64,000 nt of DNA from assembly GCF_008124615.1 (NCBI RefSeq), contig NZ_VNIB01000006.1:62001-126000 (forward strand). Reading direction: 5' to 3'. This document shows positions 8,078 to 17,837 of this stretch, in pieces. The notes under the pieces are model-generated. The model was not told where the DNA came from. It saw only the letters and a list, made by a program, of their open reading frames with translations, and did not search any database. This DNA is from Geothermobacter ehrlichii (GTDB taxonomy: Bacteria; Desulfobacterota; Desulfuromonadia; Desulfuromonadales; Geothermobacteraceae). Numbering within the stretch: the stretch's first letter is position 1; each line of letters starts with the position of its first letter. Made by a program: the position numbers and the translations under genes.

Positions 8078-8262
8078 ATGTCGCCCGAGCAGACCGAAGG
8101 CGTCGCCCAGGTAAGCCAGGGACTGACCCAAATCGACCAGGCAACCCAGCCAAACACCACCAGCGCCGAAAAATCGGCGGCCGCGGCCGAGGAACTGTCG
8201 AACCAGGTCGAAGAACTGCTGCTGTTGCCTGGACTGTTCACCCTTAGGACCGGGGACAATTC
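8078..8262 (+). pseudogene. Remnant of a chemoreceptor C-terminal signalling helix
   Basis: The frame starting at 8078 reads [19 protein letters not shown] and continues into [15 protein letters not shown]. This aligns with the last signalling helix of receptors 1-4 (for example [18 protein letters not shown]). It continues into a degraded LFTLRTGDN that still resembles the FKLKGSSG linker. Sensor, membrane segments, HAMP and tip are all missing. It lies between a good sigma-28 promoter and receptor 3, so it looks like the scar of a deleted fifth receptor gene. The frame stays open into the receptor 3 start, and a short peptide could still be made. Confidence 0.8.
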
Positions 8263-8348
8263 AACCCGACGTGACATCGCCCATCGCACATCTTGTCAGA
8301 CGCTGGTGCACGACGGTCAGATATTCAACCCCCAAAAGGAGTACCCAG

Positions 8349-10130
8349 ATGAAATCCAGTGCCCAAATCGGTCTCTGCGTCAAGCTGCCCGCTCTGATCG
8401 CTACAATCACCTTGGTGACACTCAGCCTGATCGGCATTTCTCTGGCGGTTCTCAACAAGCAGAAAAATGACGCACAGATTATCAATATTGCCGGCCGGCA
8501 ACGTATGCTCAGCCAGAAAATGACCAAAGAAGCTCTTACCATCCTGGCCGGGCTAAACGTCTCCAGCACTCGCGCGGCATTGAAACAGACCCGCGAGCTG
8601 TTTGACACCTCCCTGAAAACCCTGATCGAGGGAGATCGCACACTCAATCTTCCAGCTACCGACAATCCGGAAATCCTGGCGCAACTGAACCGGGTGAACG
8701 CTATCTGGAAGACTTTTTCGCCACATGTTCAGACCGTGATCGACAGTCAGGACCCGGTTGCCATTCAATCGGCAATCAAAACCATCATCGCCACCAACCT
8801 GACTCTGCTCAGGGAAATGAACAAGGCGGTCATTCTCTACGAACAGGTTTCGCGAAAAAAAGTCAACATCCTGAGAACTCTGTTGATCTGCGGTGGTCTG
8901 ATTACCTTGATCGTCACCTTCCTCTGCTGGCTGATGGTCAACCGCAGGGTGGTCCGACCGTTAGGCAGGATCGTCACCATGATCCTCGGCATGGAAACCG
9001 GCCAGCTCGACCGACGCCTGAACCTGACCGGCAACGACGAGATCAGTCAACTTGGCCAGGCTCTGGACCGGTTTGCCGCCAACCTCCAGGACGAAATCCT
9101 CACCGCCTTCGACCGTCTCGCCAAGGGAGATTTCACTTTCAGCGCCAAGGGACTGATCAGAGAACCGCTGCAGAGAGCGAATCACAGTCTCAATCGGCTG
9201 CTGGGACAGGTGCAGACCGCCGGACACGAAATCGCCGCGGCGGCGGACGATGTCTCCAGATCCAGTCAGGCGCTTTCTGGCGGCGCTACCGAATCGGCGG
9301 CTTCCCTGGAAGAAGTGAATGCCTCGATGCAAGAGATCGCTAATCAGACGAAACAGAATGCCGATAATGCCATCGCCGCCAACAATCTTTCCAGCCGGGC
9401 TCGCGAAGCGGCTGAAAAAGGAGCCCGGCAGATGACCGAAATGGTCGCCGCCATGAGCGAAATCAACCAGGCCGGCCAGGAGATCAGCAAGATCATCAAG
9501 GTCATCGACGAAATCGCCTTCCAGACCAACCTGCTGGCCCTCAATGCCGCCGTCGAAGCCGCCCGGGCCGGAACTGCAGGCAAGGGATTTGCCGTGGTTG
9601 CCGAAGAAGTACGCAACCTCGCCGGGCGCAGCGCCAAGGCGGCACGAGAGACCGCGGCCATGATCGAAGCCTCGGTCGAAAAAACCTCTCGCGGCAGCGA
9701 GATTGCCGACCGCACTTCCCTGGCCCTGGAAGAAATCGTCAACAGCATCAGCCAGGCTTCCGACCTGGTCGCCAAAATCGCCCAGGCAAGTACTGAACAG
9801 GCCCAAGGAATTGCGGAGATCACAAGTGGCCTGAACCAGATTGACCAGGTGACACAAAAAAACACTGCCAACGCCGAAAATTTGGCAAATGCAGCCGAGG
9901 AGCTTTCAAGTCAGGCCGCCCGAATGCAACAGATGCTGCGCCGGTTCAAGCTGAAAGGCAACTCGGGCGTGCAGATGAGCACTGCCGTCACGCCGTCGGC
10001 ACCGGCCCCACGAGTTGCAACCACCAGGGCGTCCGACAGCAGCAGCGGCTGGAGCAGAATGGAATCACAGGCCGCCCTCAAGCCGGACGAGGTCATCGTT
10101 CTGGACGATGCTGAATTCGGCCGTTACTGA
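8349..10130 (+). CDS. Methyl-accepting chemotaxis protein with PilJ-type sensor (receptor 3)
   Basis: This 593-residue receptor has TM1 at about 10-35 and a periplasmic helical domain containing [20 protein letters not shown] near residues 43-62. That is the hallmark of the PilJ/NarX-like N-terminal sensor, where the equivalent helix binds nitrate or nitrite in NarX. TM2 is at about 171-197, followed by HAMP and a signalling domain with its tip near 386. The tail [12 protein letters not shown] matches the other receptors. The ATG at 8349 follows AAAAGGAG; an in-frame upstream codon at 8271 has no ribosome site. The ligand is unproven. The gene is followed by a strong terminator. Confidence 0.93.
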   Translation: MKSSAQIGLCVKLPALIATITLVTLSLIGISLAVLNKQKNDAQIINIAGRQRMLSQKMTKEALTILAGLNVSSTRAALKQTRELFDTSLKTLIEGDRTLNLPATDNPEILAQLNRVNAIWKTFSPHVQTVIDSQDPVAIQSAIKTIIATNLTLLREMNKAVILYEQVSRKKVNILRTLLICGGLITLIVTFLCWLMVNRRVVRPLGRIVTMILGMETGQLDRRLNLTGNDEISQLGQALDRFAANLQDEILTAFDRLAKGDFTFSAKGLIREPLQRANHSLNRLLGQVQTAGHEIAAAADDVSRSSQALSGGATESAASLEEVNASMQEIANQTKQNADNAIAANNLSSRAREAAEKGARQMTEMVAAMSEINQAGQEISKIIKVIDEIAFQTNLLALNAAVEAARAGTAGKGFAVVAEEVRNLAGRSAKAARETAAMIEASVEKTSRGSEIADRTSLALEEIVNSISQASDLVAKIAQASTEQAQGIAEITSGLNQIDQVTQKNTANAENLANAAEELSSQAARMQQMLRRFKLKGNSGVQMSTAVTPSAPAPRVATTRASDSSSGWSRMESQAALKPDEVIVLDDAEFGRY

Positions 10131-10160
10131 AGCCGCAGACAACTTCTTTCAGCTGCATGT

Positions 10161-10193
10161 GGCCGTCTTCTGCATTGAAGACGGCCTTTTTTT
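10161..10193 (+). terminator. Rho-independent terminator after receptor 3
   Basis: GGCCGTCTTC (10161-10170) pairs perfectly with GAAGACGGCC (10177-10186) over a 6-nt loop, followed by seven T residues. Confidence 0.95.
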
Positions 10194-10292
10194 CATCCCG
10201 TTACCCCTTTCCCGACAACACCATACAATAAGTAAAAACTAATTATTGCACTCTAACTGCCTGGTTTATAACAACTTTTAACACGATTTACC

Positions 10293-10319
10293 TAAACGGA
10301 TCCCTCCCTTCGCCGATCT
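10293..10319 (+). promoter_or_regulatory. Sigma-28 promoter of receptor 4
   Basis: TAAA (10293-10296), 15 bases and GCCGATCT (10312-10319) match the FliA consensus with one -10 deviation counted from GCCGATAA (C at position 7) and one at position 8. The start would be near 10326, 125 bases before the ATG. The preceding 100 bases are AT-rich and contain no gene. Confidence 0.7.
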
Positions 10320-10450
10320 GTTTATCAAACCTGGACCCGCCCTGACGGCCTGCTGGGCCTGCCTCACACTCTCCCTGCGAGCAGTAGGAGAATCCCACAG
10401 GGGACCGTTGCGGTTGGACCATCGACACACCGCAAGGAGGTTTGCATCCG

Positions 10451-12262
10451 ATGTCACTGAAGAACCTGAGTATTGGCAGCAAAATCTATCTCGTTTCCGG
10501 ACTGTTGATCCTGATCTTCACTACCTGCCTGTCCTGGATCTACGTTCGTTATCGCGACCAGGTGTGGCAAGGCAGTCGTCAGGAACTGGCCATGGCCGTC
10601 GATACCGCATGGGGCATCGTCGATCATTACAGCAAGCAGGCGGGTGAAGAGCTCTCGGTCAGCGAAGCACAGATGCTGGCAAAAAGCGCCATTCGTAATC
10701 TGCGTTTCGACAACAATCTCTATTTCTGGATCAACGACACGACACCGGCCATGATCATGCACCCCATCAAGCCGCAGCTCGAGGGTAAGAACCTGGCCAA
10801 CGTCAAAGACCCCAACGGCAAGCATCTCTTCCGGGAAATGGTCCAGGTCACCTCCAAAGACGGCGCCGGCTTCGTCCAGTACCAGTGGCCGAAACCGGGG
10901 CAGGAGAAACCGACCGACAAGCTCTCCTACGTGCGCAAGCATCCCGGCTGGGGATGGATCATCGGCGCCGGCATCTACCTGGATGACCTCCAGTCACGCA
11001 TCAGTCATGCCTTCTGGACCATCATCGGCGGCCTGGCGCTGGCCATCGTCGCCTCGATCGTGTTGGTCTTCTTCCTCGCCCGCCATGTCTCGCGCCCCCT
11101 GCACCAGACGGTGGAAATGATCGAGGAGATGGAACGCGGCCACCTCGACATGCGGCTCAACCTCAACGACCGCAAGGACGAAATGGGACGCATGGCCCGA
11201 GCCATGGACGCCTTTGCCGACTCACTGCAAAACGAGATGGTCGCGTCACTTCAGAAGCTGGCCAATGGTGATCTCGATTTCAGCATCACCCCACGCGACG
11301 ACAAAGATGTACTGCGCCATTCGCTGAAGAAGCTGGAGATGGACCTCAACAGCATCATGAGCGAGATCCAGCATTCCGGCGAACAGATCGCCATCGGCGC
11401 CGACCAGGTTTCCGGCGCCAGCCAGTCCCTCTCTCGCGGCGCCACCGAATCGGCCGCCTCACTGGAGCAGATCGCCGCCTCGCTGCTGACCATCACCGAG
11501 CAGATCCAGAAAAACGCCAGTAACGCCGACAAGGCGAACCACCTTTCGAGCCAGGCGCAAAAAGCCGCCGAAGACGGCAATTCCGAAATGGAATCGATGC
11601 TCGCCGCCATGAACGAAATCGCCGAGGCGGGTCAGAATATCAACAAGATCATCAAGACCATCGACGAGATCGCTTTCCAGACCAACCTGCTGGCGCTCAA
11701 CGCCGCCGTCGAGGCAGCCCGCGCCGGCCAGCACGGCAAGGGCTTCGCCGTGGTCGCCGAAGAGGTGCGCAACCTGGCCGCCCGCAGCGCCAGAGCCGCC
11801 CGGGAGACGGCGGAACTGATCGAAGGGTCGGTCGAATTGACCGACAAGGGGACCGACATCGCCAACAAGACCGCCAAGGCCCTGGAGCGCATCGTCGGCA
11901 GCATCACCGAAGTCTCCGATCTGGTGGCCGACATCGCCACAGCCTCCAATGAGCAAGCCGAAGGCATCAACCAGATCAACATCGGCCTGACCCAAATCGA
12001 CCATGTCACCCAGCAGAACAGCGCCACTGCCGAGGAGACCGCCGCCTCCAGCCAGGAGCTTTCGAGCCAGGTTTCAAAACTGCAACAGATGCTGCGGCGT
12101 TTCCGGCCGAAAAGCGCCAGAGCCAAAGAATGGTCGGTCCCCCAGCCTACCAGGGCAGTGACGCCGTCTCCCAAAACCCCGCCCGCTCCAGCGGCCGCGG
12201 CATCTACTACAGCCAAGGAAAGCGTCATTCAACTCGATGACAGCGAGTTCGATCGCTACTGA
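10451..12262 (+). CDS. Methyl-accepting chemotaxis protein with single Cache sensor (receptor 4)
   Basis: This 603-residue receptor has TM1 at about 10-32 and an extracytoplasmic sCache_2-type domain (33-185). The domain's typical strands are visible as [39 protein letters not shown] and [17 protein letters not shown]2 is at about 190-212, followed by HAMP and a signalling domain with its tip near 401. sCache_2 receptors often bind small carboxylates, but the ligand here is not known. The tail [12 protein letters not shown] is a variant of the shared C-terminal motif. The ATG at 10451 has AAGGAGG (10434-10440) at ideal spacing; a TTG at 10442 is too close to it. Confidence 0.95.
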   Translation: MSLKNLSIGSKIYLVSGLLILIFTTCLSWIYVRYRDQVWQGSRQELAMAVDTAWGIVDHYSKQAGEELSVSEAQMLAKSAIRNLRFDNNLYFWINDTTPAMIMHPIKPQLEGKNLANVKDPNGKHLFREMVQVTSKDGAGFVQYQWPKPGQEKPTDKLSYVRKHPGWGWIIGAGIYLDDLQSRISHAFWTIIGGLALAIVASIVLVFFLARHVSRPLHQTVEMIEEMERGHLDMRLNLNDRKDEMGRMARAMDAFADSLQNEMVASLQKLANGDLDFSITPRDDKDVLRHSLKKLEMDLNSIMSEIQHSGEQIAIGADQVSGASQSLSRGATESAASLEQIAASLLTITEQIQKNASNADKANHLSSQAQKAAEDGNSEMESMLAAMNEIAEAGQNINKIIKTIDEIAFQTNLLALNAAVEAARAGQHGKGFAVVAEEVRNLAARSARAARETAELIEGSVELTDKGTDIANKTAKALERIVGSITEVSDLVADIATASNEQAEGINQINIGLTQIDHVTQQNSATAEETAASSQELSSQVSKLQQMLRRFRPKSARAKEWSVPQPTRAVTPSPKTPPAPAAAASTTAKESVIQLDDSEFDRY

Positions 12263-12275
12263 CCACCTCGTTCTG

Positions 12276-12318
12276 TTCTGCCGGCGACCCGCCGAGAGAG
12301 AGGGGGTCGCCGGCAGAA
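12276..12318 (+). terminator. Strong hairpin after receptor 4
   Basis: A 15-bp perfect stem (12276-12290 with 12304-12318) over a 13-nt loop follows the stop codon by 14 bases. No T-run follows, so it may protect or process the transcript and not terminate it alone. Confidence 0.55.
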
Positions 12319-12354
12319 GCCCGCTCGTCATTCGCTACCTCCATCTAGGGCGGC

Positions 12355-12661
12355 CTTCAAATCAAACAGGCATAGACAAGAACATCGCCGAGGGCGATCT
12401 CAGTCACGACATCGAACTCAGTTCGGACAAGGACGTGCTTGGCAAGGCACTGAAGATGATGCGCGACAACCTGAACACATCTTTGCCACCATCCATCAGG
12501 ACTTCCTGCGTCAGGTCGACGAGTTCAAGCAGCATTTCCAGGCCGGCAAACGCCTGATGCCGGCCGAGATCTTCAACTTCCTCAAGAAATGGCTGGTCGA
12601 ACATATCAAGCGGGAAGACCGCGACGGCTACGGCCCCTACCTGCAGAACAATGTCAACTGA
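12355..12661 (+). pseudogene. Decayed receptor/hemerythrin gene: HAMP fragment joined to a hemerythrin C-terminus
   Basis: One frame reads KNIAEGDLSHDIELSSDKDVLGKALKMMRDNL (about 12378-12476), the end of a HAMP domain as seen in chemoreceptors. In a shifted frame the sequence from about 12474 to the TGA at 12659-12661 reads HIFATIHQDFLRQVDEF and then FNFLKKWLVEHIKREDRDGYGPYL. This is the last helices of a bacteriohemerythrin with H-x-x-x-D of the di-iron site. The receptor signalling domain and the hemerythrin N-terminal half are gone. The parent may have been one DcrH-like receptor with a C-terminal hemerythrin domain, or two neighbouring genes fused by a deletion. Confidence 0.75.
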
Positions 12662-12676
12662 CCACTCCCACCAAAA

Positions 12677-12703
12677 GCCCCCCGCGTCAGAGACGCGGGG
12701 GGC
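12677..12703 (-). terminator. Terminator of the Arg-rich secreted protein gene
   Basis: A perfect 12-bp stem (12677-12688 with 12692-12703) over a 3-nt loop is followed on the minus strand by CTTTTGG. It lies 36 bases after the stop of the minus-strand gene ending at 12739. Confidence 0.8.
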
Positions 12704-12738
12704 CCGATTGGCTGACTAGGCAAACTGGTCACAGACGT

Positions 12739-13218
12739 TCAGTCGACCAGCTCCTTCACGTCCTCCCGCCTTTCCCGGCTGAATTCCTGCCGGGCTTCGC
12801 GCCGCTCCTGCCGGTAGTCCTGCCGGTCGTCGCGCAGGTCGGCCTGCAGCTCACGTCGTTCTTCTCGCCGCTCCTGCCGATAATCCCGCCGGTCCTGCCG
12901 CATTTCCCGCAGGGCTTCCCGGCGTTCGCTCCGGTTGTCGGCATTTTTCAGGTCACTGAAATTCTGCCGCTGCTCCCGGCGGTAGACCTGACGGTCCTGG
13001 CGGCGCTCCTGCCGGAAATCGCGGACATCGCCACGAACATCCTGCCGGAAATTGCGCCGGTCGGCACGACGCTCCTGGCGAAAATCATGGCGAGCCTCTC
13101 TCCGTTCGGAACGGAACTGGCGCCATTCCCCACGGGAGGGCCGTTGCCAGGCCATCGCAGGCAGGGCCAGGGTCGTCACAAGCACCGTCAGGGTCAAAAG
13201 GGTCAGCATCGATTTCAT
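12739..13218 (-). CDS. Secreted Arg/Glu/Asp-rich protein of tandem 11-residue repeats, function unknown
   Basis: This 159-residue product has a clear signal peptide (MKSMLTLLTLTVLVTTLALPAMA). The mature part is almost entirely a chain of about eleven 11-residue units of the type DRRxFRQERRE, for example ARHDFRQERRA, DRRNFRQDVRG, DVRDFRQERRQ, DRRDYRQERRE and DRQDYRQERRE. An aromatic residue recurs at position 5 and Arg is in large excess. Eleven-residue periodicity suggests a long single helix or a right-handed coiled coil with charged faces. No cysteine or catalytic motif is seen. AGGAGGT lies 7 bases before the ATG. It could bind polyanions or the envelope, but no function is assigned. Confidence 0.8.
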   Translation of the reverse strand: MKSMLTLLTLTVLVTTLALPAMAWQRPSRGEWRQFRSERREARHDFRQERRADRRNFRQDVRGDVRDFRQERRQDRQVYRREQRQNFSDLKNADNRSERREALREMRQDRRDYRQERREERRELQADLRDDRQDYRQERREARQEFSRERREDVKELVD

Positions 13219-13459
13219 TTGTTACCTCCTGTCTTTGTGGGTATTCGGGACAAGGTCGCGTCCTTTGCTCCCATAGACGAAGGTAGCGGGAAAAGGTTGA
13301 CAGATTTTTTCAGCCGGACCAAAAGACCGAAACGGCGGTTGACTTGTCAGCCGATTCGGTCAAACTTAGGAAAACTGGAAACCATCCGGATTCCAAGCCG
13401 AATCGGTGCCTCCATGTCGACGAACGCACCGATCAGGTTCAATCCAAGGAGAGATGCAC

Positions 13460-13951
13460 ATGGATAGCCTGACCGTACAGGATGCCGTCCGGCGCTCGAT
13501 CATGACCGAAAAGAGCGCCATGGATTTCTACCGCCTCGGCGCCCGGCACATGAAAAACGACCGCGCCCGCCAGACTTTCGAGCTGCTGGCCCGCGAGGAA
13601 CGGGAGCACGCCAGAATGTTCCACGATCTCTACACCGGCGACGACCTTTCCGATTTCGACACCCTGATGGAGCAGGAGCCGGCGGCCGGCGACTGGCTAA
13701 CCGACCTGGAAAAGAACCTGTTCGCCGATTTTGACGATCGCAAGGCGATGGAACTGGCCCTGGAAAAGGAAAAAGCTCTGGCCGAACATCTGAAGAAGAT
13801 GGCCGACAGGTTCGACGACCCCGAGGTCAAGGCCGTCTTTCTCAAAAACGTCGAATCGACCGACGCTCACTATCAGATGATCGAAGCCGAATACGCCCGC
13901 CTGATGGGCATGGTACACGATACTGACGTCGATACCTTCGTCCGGGAGTAA
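13460..13951 (+). CDS. Rubrerythrin-like (ferritin-like di-iron) protein without a rubredoxin domain
   Basis: This 163-residue product has the ferritin-like pattern. A Glu-bearing first helix (TEKSAMDFYRLGARHM) is followed by REEREHARMFHDL, which holds the E-x-x-H pair. LALEKEKALAEHLKKMAD then supplies a Glu, and VESTDAHYQMIEAEY supplies the last ligands. This is the arrangement of the rubrerythrin/YhjR-type family, which reduces peroxide or senses and handles iron. The C-terminal CxxC rubredoxin part of classical rubrerythrin is absent. AAGGAG (13446-13451) fits the ATG at 13460 better than the in-frame ATG at 13454. It stands alone; its electron donor is not known. Confidence 0.85.
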   Translation: MDSLTVQDAVRRSIMTEKSAMDFYRLGARHMKNDRARQTFELLAREEREHARMFHDLYTGDDLSDFDTLMEQEPAAGDWLTDLEKNLFADFDDRKAMELALEKEKALAEHLKKMADRFDDPEVKAVFLKNVESTDAHYQMIEAEYARLMGMVHDTDVDTFVRE

Positions 13952-14177
13952 TCCCCCCCCTTCACTTCCGGCTGGGGAAAACCGCATCGATCAGGCCATT
14001 CCGTCCGCGGCCTGTCCGTCTCCTCTGACGGGCAGGCCGCGTTGTTACCGGCCGCACGAACTGCGCCGGAGCAACTGACGCCCGGCCATATGCAGGGTCG
14101 TGGCAGCGCCGGCAAGCCCTCTCCCGTCATCCGGAGAGGCAAGAACACGCCCGAATCGGGTGACCCGGAGGACGGCC

Positions 14178-14834
14178 ATGACCGAAAACTTCGACGCCCC
14201 AAGCTTTCGCCGCCAGGTACGCGACCAGGCCCTGACCTTTCTTCGCCAGGCCCCCGCCGACCAGGCTGCGGCGGCAAAAGCCGTACAGGCCCTGGCCGAA
14301 AACTTCAACCAACGCTTCAGAAACAACCGGGCCGCCATCGCCTGCGGTCCTGGCTGCGGCGACTGCTGCCAGGTCAACGTCGCCGTTCTCGAGGCGGAAA
14401 CGGCCCTCGTTCTCCAGCATCTGCGACAGAAACTCGACAGTGACGCATGCCAGGCTTTTGCCCGCCGCATCCGCCGGCTGCAGATCAGGGTCGGCGGCCT
14501 CGACGACGAAGAACGCCTGCTGACCCGCGTCCGTTGCCCCTTTCTCGACGACAGGCAAAGCTGCACCATCTATCCGGTACGCCCCCTGCTCTGCCGCGCC
14601 ATGACCTCGACCGACAGGCAGTCCTGCCGTGACGCCATCGCCCTGGCCGCTCTCGGCGAGGAGCGGCCGGTACTGGTTCACCTGTTGCAAAAGGAACTGT
14701 TCGAGGCAGCTTTCCTCGGGCTGGCCGATGCCCTGGCCGCAACTGGACGGGACAACCGGAGTATCCCACTGATTACCGCCCTCGACCGCAAACTGAATCA
14801 GCCGGTGGGCAGAACTTCCGAAGACTGCTGCTGA
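14178..14834 (+). CDS. YkgJ-family cysteine-cluster protein (putative zinc- or iron-binding)
   Basis: This 218-residue protein carries [10 protein letters not shown] near residue 60 and [24 protein letters not shown] near residues 120-145. This is the CxxCC ... CxF...C.IY..RP..CR pattern of the YkgJ (PF03692) family, whose members bind zinc or iron but have no settled function. The ATG at 14178 follows GGAGGAC. The last 37 bases overlap the 3' end of the convergent GGDEF-EAL gene, so the two transcripts share antisense sequence at their ends. A second Cys-cluster protein of the same general type is encoded at 43964-44518. Confidence 0.85.
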   Translation: MTENFDAPSFRRQVRDQALTFLRQAPADQAAAAKAVQALAENFNQRFRNNRAAIACGPGCGDCCQVNVAVLEAETALVLQHLRQKLDSDACQAFARRIRRLQIRVGGLDDEERLLTRVRCPFLDDRQSCTIYPVRPLLCRAMTSTDRQSCRDAIALAALGEERPVLVHLLQKELFEAAFLGLADALAATGRDNRSIPLITALDRKLNQPVGRTSEDCC

Positions 14835-17290
14835 AGGGCGATCAGACCTTCACGCAGGATGCGTGTCGCCATCTCCGCCTCGACAGGACGGCTGAAGAGA
14901 AAGCCCTGGATCTCGTTGCACTGGTGCCGCTTGAGAAATTCGAGCTGCGCCTCGGTTTCGACCCCCTCGGCGATCACGTTCAGATCGAGGCTCTGTCCCA
15001 TGGCGATGATCGCCTTGGCGATGGCGGCATCGGTGGTGTTGCGATCGACCTCGCGCACGAAAGACCGGTCGATCTTGAGGGTGTTGACGGAAAAACGCTT
15101 GAGATGAGACAGGGATGAATAGCCGGTGCCGAAATCGTCAATGGAAATGTGAATGCCGATTTCCTTCATCTGTCGCAAAACGGCAACAGCGAAATCGGGA
15201 TTCTGCATCACCACGGTTTCAGTGATCTCGATCTCGAGACACTCCGGCGGCAGATCGTAACGATCGAGCACCTGGCGAATCTGCCCGACCAGATTCTGCT
15301 GCTGCAGCTGGTAGCCGGAAAGATTGACCGCTACCCGAACCGGGGCCAGTCCCTCGTCGAGCCAGCGACGCAACTGACGGCAGACCTGATCCAGAACCCA
15401 GTCGCCAATGGCGAAGATGAGTCCGGTCTCCTCCGCCAGGGGAATGAACTCGGCCGGCGGCAGCAGCCCCAGTTCCGGATGTTTCCAGCGGATCAGCGCC
15501 TCGAAGGATGAAACCCGCTCCTCCTGTACCTGCACCTTGGGCTGGTAGTGGATGCGGAATTCATTCCGCTCCAGGGCCCGACGGATGCTCCCTTCGATGA
15601 TCATCCGCTTTTCGCTGTCCTGATCGAGAGCCTCGTGGTAGACCATGCAGTTGTTGCGCCCCTGGGCCTTGGCTCCGTACATGGCGATGTCCGCCTTTTT
15701 GACCAGCTCCTCCGGATCCTGATGATGCCGAGGGAAGAAGGCCATGCCGATGCTGGTGGTAATGAAGAGCTCATGGCCGTTGACGACCACCGGTTCGGCC
15801 AGCACCTCGAGAATCTTGCCGGCCACCTTTTCGGCATCCTGCGGCTGCTGCAGGTTGCCCAGCACAATGGCGAACTCGTCTCCCCCCATGCGGCCGACGC
15901 AATCCGACTCCCGCAGCAGTCCCTTCAGTCGCGACGCCGTTTCCATCAGCAGTTCGTCGCCGGCGGCATGTCCCAGAGTGTCGTTGATGATCTTGAAGCG
16001 GTCGAGATCGAGAAAAAGCACGGCCAGCTCCTTCTTCAGCCTGCGCGCCATGGCCAGCGCCCCTTGCAGCTGCTCGATGAAATGCATCCGGTTGGGCAGG
16101 CCGGTCAAGCTGTCGTGATGCGCCAGGTAGTAGAGCTGCTCCTGCGCCCGCATCCGCTCGGTCACGTCCCGGCAAATGCCCCAGGCGAGCATTTCTCCTC
16201 CCTGGCGGCTGCAGGTAACACTGCCCTCGACATGTATCACCCGGCCGTCCCGACCGAAAAAACGCCCCTCGATACTGCCACCACTGCCATCGCCTCGCAG
16301 AGCCTCCTGGATAGCCATCAGGCAGCGGCCGCGCTCCTCCTTGGCCAGCACATCGGTAAACCGCAAACCGGCCAGATGTTCCGGAGCGTACCCAAGCGCC
16401 TGGTACCAGACCCGGTTGGCGTAGACGAACCGACCGTCGGACCGCACGCAGAAAATGAGATCGTTGGCGTTGTCGAGAAACTCGACCAGTCGTTCTCTGC
16501 TCTCGCGGGCGGTGCGGTTCTCCTGCCGGATCACCCGCATGAGAAAGGCGCTGATCATGGCCACCGTGGCATTGAGAACGGCCACCCAGGACCACATCAG
16601 TACCAGGAAAAGAGGATCCCGATGCAAGGCCTGGTCGACAAAAGGCATCTTTACCGGCGGCAGGACACCCCGGTACTCGAACAGCAGCATCAGTCCGTAG
16701 ACGAGCGAACCGAGCAGGCCGACGGCGATGACGTAGCGACGCCTCTCGAGCAGCACCGCCGCCTCGATGGAAACCACCAGGTAGACGGGCCAGAACCAGC
16801 TCGCCGCGCCGCCGCTGAAATGGATGAGCAACGAGACCAGGCTCAGGTCGAGAACGATCTGCAGGGCGTTGATGCCGGGAAGGGTGGAAAGGCTTTCGTA
16901 GCGCCAGTACAGCAGTGCGTTATAGACCAGAACCACCACTGCGGCCAGACAGAGGATGAGAACCTGCCGGTCGGTGACAAAAAAACCGTAGCTGCTCGAA
17001 GAAAAGAGCAGGGCGGCCACCATGCCGTAGAGACCGAACAGAAGAAGGATCAGCCAGCGGGCACGGACAACGAGATGATTGCGCTCCCTGGCATCGGCGA
17101 AACGGGCGCTTCGGCCGTTGTCGTCACCGGCGAGATGCGACTGGAAAAAGGACCAGCCGTCGGCGGGCATGTCGTGTTCCGGCCTTTTCAATCCGTCCAT
17201 CCTTTCCGCCAGGTCCAGAAGTCGGCCCCCTGACTCTTCGTTTACATCGGAGGGACCGGCCAAAACAGAAAAGCCTGTCAGTAAAGACAT
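14798..17290 (-). CDS. Membrane-bound PAS-GGDEF-EAL cyclic-di-GMP protein
   Basis: This 830-residue protein has an N-terminal cytoplasmic stretch (1-72), then five to six membrane segments (about 75-255). A PAS domain follows (about 265-375), then GGDEF (about 390-550) and EAL (about 560-815). The GGDEF domain keeps [10 protein letters not shown] and an RESD inhibitory site five residues before it, so it should make c-di-GMP with product inhibition. The EAL domain keeps [35 protein letters not shown] and NVIAEGVET, so phosphodiesterase activity is also likely. Which activity dominates cannot be read from sequence. The start is uncertain: 17290 lacks a ribosome site, and ATGs at 17200 and 17170 are possible. 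Confidence 0.93.
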   Translation of the reverse strand: MSLLTGFSVLAGPSDVNEESGGRLLDLAERMDGLKRPEHDMPADGWSFFQSHLAGDDNGRSARFADARERNHLVVRARWLILLLFGLYGMVAALLFSSSSYGFFVTDRQVLILCLAAVVVLVYNALLYWRYESLSTLPGINALQIVLDLSLVSLLIHFSGGAASWFWPVYLVVSIEAAVLLERRRYVIAVGLLGSLVYGLMLLFEYRGVLPPVKMPFVDQALHRDPLFLVLMWSWVAVLNATVAMISAFLMRVIRQENRTARESRERLVEFLDNANDLIFCVRSDGRFVYANRVWYQALGYAPEHLAGLRFTDVLAKEERGRCLMAIQEALRGDGSGGSIEGRFFGRDGRVIHVEGSVTCSRQGGEMLAWGICRDVTERMRAQEQLYYLAHHDSLTGLPNRMHFIEQLQGALAMARRLKKELAVLFLDLDRFKIINDTLGHAAGDELLMETASRLKGLLRESDCVGRMGGDEFAIVLGNLQQPQDAEKVAGKILEVLAEPVVVNGHELFITTSIGMAFFPRHHQDPEELVKKADIAMYGAKAQGRNNCMVYHEALDQDSEKRMIIEGSIRRALERNEFRIHYQPKVQVQEERVSSFEALIRWKHPELGLLPPAEFIPLAEETGLIFAIGDWVLDQVCRQLRRWLDEGLAPVRVAVNLSGYQLQQQNLVGQIRQVLDRYDLPPECLEIEITETVVMQNPDFAVAVLRQMKEIGIHISIDDFGTGYSSLSHLKRFSVNTLKIDRSFVREVDRNTTDAAIAKAIIAMGQSLDLNVIAEGVETEAQLEFLKRHQCNEIQGFLFSRPVEAEMATRILREGLIALQQQSSEVLPTG

Positions 17291-17393
17291 GCAAAATCGC
17301 CGCCAAGTTTTTCACAACCATTGCCCGGCCCAAACGCCCATTCAATGGCATTTTGGCGGCAAAGGACAGAAGATATGGCCTTTTGACCAAAAC

Positions 17394-17690
17394 TTACGGT
17401 TCGCGGCGCAACCGCTCCAGGTACTCTTCCCATTCGACCGGCAGCATCGACTGCTTGCGGCTGTTGCACGCCTTGCAGGCCGGCACGCAGTTCCCCCGCG
17501 TGCTGCGTCCCCCGCGCACCAGCGGCACCACATGGTCGAGGGTCAGCTCCTTGGGATCGACCCTGGCCTGGCAGTAGTGGCAGATGCCCCTGGCGATCCG
17601 GTTCTTCCACCACTGGCTGCGGCGCAGTTCCCGCGCCCGGGCCCTTTCCCGGCGGATATGCTCTTCACTCGCTTCGAAAAAGAAGGTCAT
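17394..17690 (-). CDS. HNH endonuclease-type protein
   Basis: This 98-residue protein has CHYCQARVDPKELTLDHVVPLVRGG followed by NCVPACKACNSRK, which is the HNH core (LDHVVP, N, K-x-C-x-x-C-N) with its structural zinc CxxC pairs. Such small stand-alone HNH proteins are common in this lineage, and their role (repair, restriction or element-derived) is usually unknown. GGGAG precedes the ATG by 9 bases. It lies between trkA (divergent) and the GGDEF-EAL gene (same strand, 103 bases downstream). There is no sign of an intron, a phage or a toxin-immunity partner around it. Confidence 0.85.
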   Translation of the reverse strand: MTFFFEASEEHIRRERARARELRRSQWWKNRIARGICHYCQARVDPKELTLDHVVPLVRGGRSTRGNCVPACKACNSRKQSMLPVEWEEYLERLRREP

Positions 17691-17837
17691 CGATCAGGCT
17701 CCCTGGCCGGCATTCTACGTGAGACGCCGGCACCGGGCAAGGACTGCCGGCTTGCCTAACGTCCCGATTTGTGCCATTAAATGAGCTTCCAACTTCGGGC
17801 GGCATGATACCGCCCGGAACAGCGACCCAGACAAGCG

